From JBGOUJ01 sp041477005 (lineage in GTDB: Bacteria; Acidobacteriota; Terriglobia; Bryobacterales; JACQDG01), in NCBI GenBank assembly GCA_041477005.1, contig JBGOUJ010000406.1, forward strand, positions 1 through 7,155: DNA of 7,155 nucleotides. The letters run 5' to 3'. Under the pieces are notes generated by a model. It was not told the DNA's origin. It worked only from the letters and a program-made list of their open reading frames with translations, and searched no databases. The position numbers and the translations under genes are program-made. Positions 1-5,182 of this stretch are shown piece by piece. Within the stretch, counting starts at the first letter, position 1; each line of letters starts with the position of its first letter.

Positions 1-1
1 G

Positions 2-88
2 CCGGAAGACCTCGCGGCTCTGTCGCTGGAGGCGTCCGCGATTTGCCGTATTCCCCTGGCCGGCGCCAGGAAGGTGTTCGGAACATAG
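2..88 (+). CDS. C-terminal end of an unidentified upstream protein (partial)
   Basis: An open frame enters from the left edge and ends with TAG at 86-88, giving 28 residues that include LAALSLEASAI and IPLAGARKVFGT. Third codon positions are mostly G or C, as in the real genes here, and the composition looks like protein; frame 1 is also open but reads as an Arg/Gly/Pro-rich shadow. The stop overlaps the Shine-Dalgarno of the glutamine synthetase gene and lies 13 nt before its ATG, so the two are probably co-transcribed. I cannot name the family from so short a tail. In several bacteria glnT sits beside FMN-binding glutamate synthase-like (glx) genes, and the end of such a protein is one guess, not a call. 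Confidence 0.6.
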   Translation, partial: PEDLAALSLEASAICRIPLAGARKVFGT

Positions 89-95
89 GAGAAGG
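87..95 (+). promoter_or_regulatory. Shine-Dalgarno of the glutamine synthetase gene, overlapping the upstream stop
   Basis: AGGAGAAGG lies 6 nt before the ATG at 102. It fixes that start and overlaps the TAG stop (86-88) of the preceding gene, so a ribosome terminating there is already at the next initiation site. This fits translational coupling within an operon. Confidence 0.7.
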
Positions 96-101
96 GCCCG
101 G

Positions 102-1433
102 ATGATCGATCAGGTCAAGTCACTGGTAGAGAAAAACGGGATCAGTTATTTCTTTTGCTCGTTCGTGGAAATGAGCGGGGCGCCGAAGGCCAAGCTGGTG
201 CCGGCGACTCATCTGGAAGACATGGCCCGCGAGGGAGCCGGTTTCGCCGGCTTCGCCTGCGGAGAAGTGTGCCAGGGCCCGCACGACCCGGATATCGTGA
301 GCATCCCCGATTTTGGCTCGCTGATGGTTTTGCCCTGGAGAAAGGATGTCGCCTGGGTGCCCGGCAATCTGCACGTGAACGGCGACCCGTGGCCCTATTG
401 TCCCCGCACGATTCTCACGCGGCAACTCGAACGCGTTCGCCGGAAGGGATACGCCTTCAACGTGGGCGTGGAACCGGAGTTCATGCTGCTGAAGAAGAAT
501 TCGCACGAAGAGTACGTCCCGTGGGATCCGCTCGATACCGCCGGCAAGCCCTGCTACGACCTCCGCGCGCTTTACCGGAACCTGGATGTAATGACGACGC
601 TGATCGGCTACATGCAGGAGCTGGGATGGGATCCCTACGCCAACGATCACGAGGACGCCAACTGCCAGTTCGAGATTAATTGGCTGTATTCCGACGCCAT
701 GAAAACAGCCGACCGCCACACGTTTTTCAAGTGGATGGTGCGAACGGTGGCGGAGGAGCATGGGCTGTGCGCCACGTTCATGCCCAAGCCGTTTGCGCAC
801 TTGACCGGCAACGGCGCTCATTGCCACATGAGCCTGGCCGACCTGGAGACGGGAACAAACCTGTTTCTCGACAAGAACGATTCGCTGGGCCTGTCGCAGC
901 TCGGCCGCTGGTTCATGGGGGGCATTCTTCGTCACGCGGGCGCGCTGTCGGCGGTCGTAGCGCCTTTGGTGAACAGCTACAAGCGGCTGATTCAGGGCGC
1001 CCCGCGATCGGGAGCCACCTGGGCTCCGGTATACGTCACCTACGGCGCGGCCAACCGCACGCAGATGATCCGGATTCCCGCGCCGGGACGGATCGAGAAC
1101 CGCGTGGTCGATGGCGCGGCCAACCCTTACCTGGCCTGTGCCGCTCTGCTGGCCGCCGGCATGGACGGCATCGAAAACAAAATAGATCCCGGCCCTGCAA
1201 ATGGCGAGAACCTGTATGAGATGTCCGCCGAGGAGCTGCGCCGCCGCCACATCTCCTGCTTGCCGGCAACGCTGCGCGAGGCGCTCGATTGCCTCACCCA
1301 GGACGCCGTCGTCAGTGAAGCTTTGGGCGTTGACTACACATCCTACTACGCCGGCGTAAAAGCAGAGGAGTGGCGGCAGTACAACCGCAGCATCAGCCAG
1401 TGGGAGATCGCCGAATACCTGAAGACCTACTGA
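102..1433 (+). CDS. glnT: Type III glutamine synthetase-like protein (glutamate-ammonia ligase, GlnT family)
   Basis: A cytoplasmic ATP-dependent ligase of 443 aa, a usual length for the GlnT branch, expected to join ammonia (or an amine) to glutamate. Visible motifs in order: the metal-site VEPEF (E124, E126); QFEIN with E191; the ATP-binding signature from K229-P230 to GNGAHCHMS, with N237, H240, H242 and S244; NRTQMIRIP; and PGRIENR (E332, R334) followed by DGAANPYLA. A NLYEM segment with Y372 resembles the loop carrying the adenylylated Tyr in type I enzymes, but whether it is modified cannot be told. The ATG is supported by a strong Shine-Dalgarno at 87-95. GlnT relatives include gamma-glutamylmethylamide synthetase, so methylamine rather than ammonia is a possible co-substrate. 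The family call is secure; the exact substrate is not. Confidence 0.93.
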   Translation: MIDQVKSLVEKNGISYFFCSFVEMSGAPKAKLVPATHLEDMAREGAGFAGFACGEVCQGPHDPDIVSIPDFGSLMVLPWRKDVAWVPGNLHVNGDPWPYCPRTILTRQLERVRRKGYAFNVGVEPEFMLLKKNSHEEYVPWDPLDTAGKPCYDLRALYRNLDVMTTLIGYMQELGWDPYANDHEDANCQFEINWLYSDAMKTADRHTFFKWMVRTVAEEHGLCATFMPKPFAHLTGNGAHCHMSLADLETGTNLFLDKNDSLGLSQLGRWFMGGILRHAGALSAVVAPLVNSYKRLIQGAPRSGATWAPVYVTYGAANRTQMIRIPAPGRIENRVVDGAANPYLACAALLAAGMDGIENKIDPGPANGENLYEMSAEELRRRHISCLPATLREALDCLTQDAVVSEALGVDYTSYYAGVKAEEWRQYNRSISQWEIAEYLKTY

Positions 1434-1593
1434 TCTGACGCCGGCGACAAGGCGGTCCTTGCACACCTCTTGCGGTTGAGGTCATTGAACAAGAGCCTGC
1501 GCCGGGTACGCGGCCACAGCGGGTCCACGCGCTTTCGAGATGTCGTGATAGACTCTAAACCGCCCGAAATATTACGGAAGAAGGGGTGAACTT
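1434..1593. other. Intergenic gap between the glutamine synthetase and amidohydrolase genes
   Basis: No coding frame was found in these 160 nt. Two short hairpins lie just after the glutamine synthetase stop: CAAGG/CCTTG with a 4-nt loop (1448-1461) and ACCTC/GAGGT with an 8-nt loop (1465-1482). Neither has a T-tract, so an intrinsic terminator is not convincing. The 3' part holds a weak candidate promoter and the Shine-Dalgarno AAGGGGTGA (1581-1589) of the next gene. The gap and change of function suggest a transcription-unit boundary. Confidence 0.4.
1546..1554 (+). promoter_or_regulatory. Weak candidate extended -10 promoter for the amidohydrolase gene
   Basis: TGATAGACT has the TGn extension and matches TATAAT at four of six positions. 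No good -35 lies 16-18 nt upstream. Transcription would begin near 1561 and leave a leader of about 33 nt containing the Shine-Dalgarno. The position is sensible but the match is weak. Confidence 0.28.
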
Positions 1594-2769
1594 ATGCGCC
1601 AGAAATTGTCCCGCAGCGCCCTGTTTGTCCGCTCGGCGGGATTGGTCGTGGCGGGCATATGCTACATCGGCTTATCGCAGGCTCAGACGCAGGAGGGCGG
1701 CAACCGTCCGGGCCGCCAGCCGTACGATGGGCCTATGAATCAGGTCCTGCTGAAGGACTATGACCCAAACTCCTCGCTGGTGTTACCGGAGCACCATCCG
1801 GCCAAGGCGAAGTTCTCCGCGATTGACGTGCACGTGCATCCCGCCGCGCGGACGCCGCAGGAGGTGGCGGAGTGGGTGCGCCTGATGGAAGAAACCGGGG
1901 TCGAGATGGCGGTCCTGATGACCGGCGCCGTGGGTAAGGATTTCGATCGTTTGGTGGACCTCTACCTGAGGCCCTACCCAAAGCGGTTCATGCTGTTTTG
2001 CGGAGTCGATACCCGGAATCTGAACATCGACGATCCGGAATACCCGAAGAAAGTCGCCGCCGAGCTGGAGCGATGCTACCGGCTGGGCGCCCGCGGAGTG
2101 GGCGAAATCACCGACAAGGGCCGCGGGTTCGGCAATCCCAGTTTTGCTGTCGGTGGCCCGCCTCCCAAGGAAAAGCGCCTGCACGTGGACGACACGCGCC
2201 TGGATCTGTTCTGGCGGAAGTGCGCGGAGCTGAAGATTCCGATCAACATCCACATCGCGGATCATCCGTCCGCCTGGACGCCCGCCGACCGTCACCAGGA
2301 GCGCTCCCCCAACTACCAAGTGTATAACCAATACGGATGGGATGTGCCCTCGCATGCCGAGCTGATCTCCAAGTTTCAAAAGGTGCTTGACCGGCATCCG
2401 AAGACGACCTTCGTTGCGGTGCACTTCAGCAACCTCGGGAACGACTTCGGGCAGCTCGGCCAGGCGCTTGATAAATACCCCAATCTCAACGTCGACCTTT
2501 CCGCCCGTGCATACGAGTTCGGGCGCCAGCCCTTCACGGCGCCGGTGTTCTTTGCCAAGTACAAGGACCGCATTCTCTACGGCAGCGACCAGCCGCCGGG
2601 CCTGGAAATGTGGCGGTACTGGTGGCGCATTTTGGAGAGCCGTGACGAGTTCATCAAGGGACCTTCCTGGTGGAGACTGTACGGAATGGGCCTGCCGGAC
2701 AACGTGCTGGAGGCGGTTTACCGGGGCAACGCCAAGCGGTTGTACAACTGGACGCCACCGCCCAGATAA
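1594..2769 (+). CDS. Secreted metal-dependent amidohydrolase (Amidohydro_2 / ACMSD-like TIM barrel)
   Basis: A 391-aa protein with a Sec signal peptide: basic MRQKLSR, a hydrophobic core to about residue 27, and likely cleavage after A30 (SQA|Q). A linker precedes the TIM barrel from about residue 74. Visible metal-site residues match the amidohydrolase superfamily in order and spacing: D78-V-H80-V-H82 (strand 1), E171 in GVGEI (strand 4), H220 in NIHIAD (strand 5), H277 in VAVHFSN (strand 6) and D332 in LYGSDQP (strand 8). This superfamily branch includes decarboxylases such as ACMSD and gamma-resorcylate decarboxylase, and lactonases such as those for 2-pyrone-4,6-dicarboxylate and L-fuconolactone. 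The substrate cannot be read from the sequence. The ATG has a good Shine-Dalgarno at 1581-1589. It is the first gene of a run encoding exported products, so a periplasmic role in catabolism beside the downstream dehydrogenase is reasonable but inferred. Confidence 0.88.
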   Translation: MRQKLSRSALFVRSAGLVVAGICYIGLSQAQTQEGGNRPGRQPYDGPMNQVLLKDYDPNSSLVLPEHHPAKAKFSAIDVHVHPAARTPQEVAEWVRLMEETGVEMAVLMTGAVGKDFDRLVDLYLRPYPKRFMLFCGVDTRNLNIDDPEYPKKVAAELERCYRLGARGVGEITDKGRGFGNPSFAVGGPPPKEKRLHVDDTRLDLFWRKCAELKIPINIHIADHPSAWTPADRHQERSPNYQVYNQYGWDVPSHAELISKFQKVLDRHPKTTFVAVHFSNLGNDFGQLGQALDKYPNLNVDLSARAYEFGRQPFTAPVFFAKYKDRILYGSDQPPGLEMWRYWWRILESRDEFIKGPSWWRLYGMGLPDNVLEAVYRGNAKRLYNWTPPPR

Positions 2770-2781
2770 GAGCCGATTCGA

Positions 2782-2841
2782 TTCACCGCGGAGACGCCGA
2801 GCGCGCCGAGGAGGCCCCTTGTTTTCGGCCTCTGCGGTGAA
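2782..2841. repeat. Imperfect palindrome of the CGCAGAG-rich dispersed type; possible transcript-end hairpin
   Basis: Left arm TTCACCGCGGAG (2782-2793) and right arm CTCTGCGGTGAA (2830-2841) pair over 12 bp with a single G-T wobble. An alternative inner hairpin, GAGGCC (2811-2816) with GGCCTC (2827-2832), has a 10-nt loop. The left half repeats GCGGAGAC/GCCGAGCGC/GCCGAGGAG with a period of about 8-9 nt. From memory, this resembles dispersed palindromes containing repeated GCAGAGACGC-like units seen in intergenic regions of many bacterial genomes. It starts 12 nt after the amidohydrolase stop and could stabilise or end its mRNA; there is no clear T-tract after the outer stem. Confidence 0.6.
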
Positions 2842-2876
2842 ATAAGTTTCTGGTGCTTTTTCATCGCCCTGCTAGG

Positions 2877-2882
2877 TATAGT
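2877..2882 (+). promoter_or_regulatory. Candidate -10 box giving a leaderless transcript for the subunit 3 gene
   Basis: TATAGT matches TATAAT at five of six positions and ends 6 nt before the ATG at 2889, so the expected transcription start falls at or next to the A of the ATG. A -35 at the right spacing (TGCTTT, 2854-2859) is poor. The lack of a Shine-Dalgarno before the ATG fits a leaderless mRNA. Confidence 0.42.
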
Positions 2883-2888
2883 GATGCT

Positions 2889-3482
2889 ATGACTCCTGAG
2901 GAAATCTCCCGGCGGCAGTGGTTGCTTGTGTCGTCGCTGGGAATCGCGCCGTCTTACCTCGCCTCGTTGTGGCCCCAGATCGCCGCCGGGCAGGAGCACG
3001 CCCATCGGATGGCCCGCTCGGGCGGTCCCTCTGCCCTGACCGTTCTCGATCGCGACCCGGCGGCCGAAATTGAGGCTATGGCCGCGCAGATCATTCCTTC
3101 CGATGGGACGCCGGGCGCGCGGGAGGCCGGGGTCATTTATTTCATCGACCGGGCGCTCGCTACGTTCGACAAAGGCAAGCAAGAACTCTATCGGAAGGGG
3201 CTTCAGGATGCCGAGGCGAAGCGCGCCGAGATGTTCCCCGGCTCGAAAACGATCGCCGCGCTCGCCCCCGAGCAGCAGATCGCGCTGCTCCAAGCGATCG
3301 AGAAGACGGAATTCTTCGAACTGCTCCGCACCCACACCATCCTGGGCTTCCTCGGCGACCCCAGTTACGGCGGAAACCGCGATCTGGCCGGCTGGAAGCT
3401 GATCGGCTTCGAGGATCGGCCCAGCTTCGAGCCGCCCTTCGGCTACTACGACGCGCAGGCGGGCGAGGGGGAGAAGCGGTGA
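2889..3482 (+). CDS. Gluconate 2-dehydrogenase subunit 3 family protein, Tat-exported
   Basis: A 197-aa small subunit of a membrane- or periplasm-side FAD dehydrogenase. The N-terminus has a twin-arginine signal (SRRQWLL, R8-R9) followed by a hydrophobic stretch to about residue 33. Family hallmarks are IIPSDGTPGAREAG (residues 68-81), a helical middle region, and YGGNR...GW (Y160 to W169) followed by KLIGF. In gluconate 2-dehydrogenase-type enzymes this subunit carries the signal that exports the folded FAD subunit, which has none; the next gene fits that role. I chose ATG 2889 over the GTG at 2853 because it places the RR motif near the N-terminus and suits the -10 box at 2877. Its stop overlaps the start of the GMC gene. 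The family is clear; the sugar or alcohol oxidised is set by the partner and unknown. Confidence 0.88.
   Translation: MTPEEISRRQWLLVSSLGIAPSYLASLWPQIAAGQEHAHRMARSGGPSALTVLDRDPAAEIEAMAAQIIPSDGTPGAREAGVIYFIDRALATFDKGKQELYRKGLQDAEAKRAEMFPGSKTIAALAPEQQIALLQAIEKTEFFELLRTHTILGFLGDPSYGGNRDLAGWKLIGFEDRPSFEPPFGYYDAQAGEGEKR
3465..3473 (+). promoter_or_regulatory. Shine-Dalgarno inside the subunit 3 gene, deciding the GTG start of the GMC gene
   Basis: GAGGGGGAG lies 5 nt before GTG 3479, within the last codons of the subunit 3 gene. With the GTGA overlap (3479-3482) it supports translational coupling and a balanced supply of the two subunits. Confidence 0.65.
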
Positions 3483-5128
3483 GGCAGCCGCGGTACAGGC
3501 CTTCCGAGACGGTGGATTTTGTTGTCGTGGGCGCGGGAGCCGCCGGCGGTGTAGTGGCGAAGGAACTGGCGACTGCGGGATTTAAGCTGGTCGTGCTCGA
3601 GCAGGGGCCGTACCTGCGCGAGAAGGATTTCCGGCATGACGAGATCGGCAACCTGTTTTTGCATACACTGATTAGTGACCCCGAGCGCCAACCCAACACC
3701 TTCCGCAAGACCGAGGCCGAGCAGGCCAAGCGGCAATGGGCGGTCTTTTACGGAAGACAGGTGGGCGGCGGCACAGTCCATTTCACAGCCAACTATTGGC
3801 GATTTCACGAGATCGATTTCGTAGAGCGCAGCCGCTGGGGCAGCATTGCGGGCGCCGGCTTCGACGACTGGCCCATCACCTATAGCGAACTCGAGCCGTA
3901 CTACACGAAAACGGAACAGGAGATCGGCGTGTCGGGCCAGGCAGGCGCGAATCCGTTCGAGTCGTGGCGGTCGAAGCCTTACCCGTTGCCGCCGCTGCCG
4001 GTGAAGTCCGCGGGCGTACTGTTCGAGCGCGCCACCAAAAAACTCGGTCTCCATCCGTTTCCGGCGCCCATGGCGATCCTTTCGCGGCCGTACCGCGGGC
4101 GTGCCGCGTGCGTGCACTGCGGGTTCTGCATGTCTTTCGGCTGCGAGGTGGGGGCGAAGTCCAGCAGTCTGGCCGCGCTGTTCCCGCTCGCCGAGCGAAC
4201 CGGTCGCTGCGAGATCCGCGCGGAGTCCTACGTTCGGAAGATTGAGGCCGGGAAAGATGGGCGCGTGACCGGGGTCGTCTATTTCGATAAACGCGGGCGC
4301 GAGGTGTTCCAGCGGTCCAAGGCCGTGGTGGTCTGCGCCAACGGCGCCGAGACCCCGCGATTGCTGCTGATGTCCCGATCGAACCGGTTCCCGCAAGGAC
4401 TCGGCAACTCGAGCGGGCTGGTGGGCAAATACTTGATGTTTGACACGGGCGCAAGCTGTTTCGGCCTGTTCGAGCATCCGTTGAACGAATTCAAGAGCGT
4501 ACAGGTGACCCGCTTGATCCACGATTTTTACGATGCGGACCCCAAGCGTGGTTTTTACGGCGGCGGGGGCATCGACTCGCGGTTCCCCTTTCATCCCGCC
4601 GGCTTCGCCCTGTCGGGAATGCCGGCGGAGGCGCCGCGGTGGGGCGCGGCGTGGAAGGCCATGCTGGGCGAGTATTACAACCAGACGATGGTATTGTTAG
4701 GCCACTCGACCTGCCTGGCGGTCGAGCAAAACAGTATCTCGCTCGATCCGGAGCTGAAGGACGCTTGGGGCTTGCCCGCCATCCGCGTCACGTTCAAGAA
4801 TCATCCCGATGATCTCAAGACCTTGCGGTTTCTGCTGGACCGGCAGATGGAGATCCTGGACGCGGCGGGGGCGCGGAAGAAGTGGGAGCGGCCGGTCGAA
4901 GAGGTCACCTTCTCGGGTCACCTGATGGGGACGTGCCGCATGGGCAATGACCCCGGGCGCTCCGTGGTCGACCGCTATCACCGGGCGCACGACGTGCCGA
5001 ACCTGTTTATCGTCGATGGCAGCAGTTTTGTGACCTCGGGTCGCCAACAGCCGACTTGCACTATTCAGGCTCTGGCCTACCGCGCCTCGGACCACATCAC
5101 GCGGCTCGCAAAGGGCGGCCAGATCTAA
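3479..5128 (+). CDS. GMC-family FAD oxidoreductase, large catalytic subunit paired with the subunit 3 protein
   Basis: A 549-aa flavoprotein expected to oxidise a sugar, glycoside or other alcohol. The FAD-binding Rossmann motif GAGAAG is at 18-23 and the ribose-binding acid is E41 in VVLEQG. GRQVGGGTVHF gives the second GMC signature region. A cysteine cluster, C211-x2-C214-x2-C217-x4-C222, precedes GAKSS, as in cytochrome-linked GMC dehydrogenases, some of which carry a 3Fe-4S cluster. The C-terminal domain has H481 in GHLMGTCRMG, the conserved catalytic His, and ends with GRQQPTCTIQALAYRASDH, where Q524 stands where a second His or Asn is usual. There is no signal peptide, consistent with export bound to the Tat-carrying subunit 3 product whose gene it overlaps (GTGA). 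Gluconate 2-dehydrogenase, FAD glucose dehydrogenase and glucoside 3-dehydrogenase are the closest known types; the substrate is not determined. No cytochrome c gene follows. Confidence 0.9.
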   Translation: MRQPRYRPSETVDFVVVGAGAAGGVVAKELATAGFKLVVLEQGPYLREKDFRHDEIGNLFLHTLISDPERQPNTFRKTEAEQAKRQWAVFYGRQVGGGTVHFTANYWRFHEIDFVERSRWGSIAGAGFDDWPITYSELEPYYTKTEQEIGVSGQAGANPFESWRSKPYPLPPLPVKSAGVLFERATKKLGLHPFPAPMAILSRPYRGRAACVHCGFCMSFGCEVGAKSSSLAALFPLAERTGRCEIRAESYVRKIEAGKDGRVTGVVYFDKRGREVFQRSKAVVVCANGAETPRLLLMSRSNRFPQGLGNSSGLVGKYLMFDTGASCFGLFEHPLNEFKSVQVTRLIHDFYDADPKRGFYGGGGIDSRFPFHPAGFALSGMPAEAPRWGAAWKAMLGEYYNQTMVLLGHSTCLAVEQNSISLDPELKDAWGLPAIRVTFKNHPDDLKTLRFLLDRQMEILDAAGARKKWERPVEEVTFSGHLMGTCRMGNDPGRSVVDRYHRAHDVPNLFIVDGSSFVTSGRQQPTCTIQALAYRASDHITRLAKGGQI

Positions 5129-5182
5129 AGGTCTATGGTTTGATTCTTCTGCGCCTGGATGCCGCTCGCGCCGCAAACTGAC

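Noticed and set aside
120..1466. A 448-codon open frame on the minus strand opposite the glutamine synthetase gene
   Set aside because: It is a shadow of high-GC codon use in the real gene. The + strand carries glutamine synthetase motifs throughout, while the minus frame shows no recognisable domain.
1448..1482. Two small hairpins after the glutamine synthetase stop as an intrinsic terminator
   Set aside because: The stems are only 5 bp each and no T-tract follows, so the support is too weak for a terminator call.
1594..1665. The Cys at residue 23 of the amidohydrolase as a lipoprotein lipobox
   Set aside because: The residues before it (VAGIC) do not fit the L-A/S-G/A-C pattern, and a normal cleavage site (SQA) follows.
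1677..1689. CAGGCTCAGACG shared by the amidohydrolase gene (about 1678-1689) and the esterase gene (about 5234-5245)
   Set aside because: Both copies encode the QAQT end of a signal peptide. The 12-nt match is explained by similar cleavage sites and codon use rather than by a DNA repeat.
2853..2888. GTG start at 2853 adding 12 residues to the subunit 3 protein
   Set aside because: No Shine-Dalgarno precedes it, and the extra residues push the twin-arginine motif away from the N-terminus; the -10 box at 2877 would also lie inside the coding region.
3446..4594. A 382-codon minus-strand open frame opposite the GMC gene
   Set aside because: The + strand has all the GMC motifs, and the antisense product has no domain I recognise.
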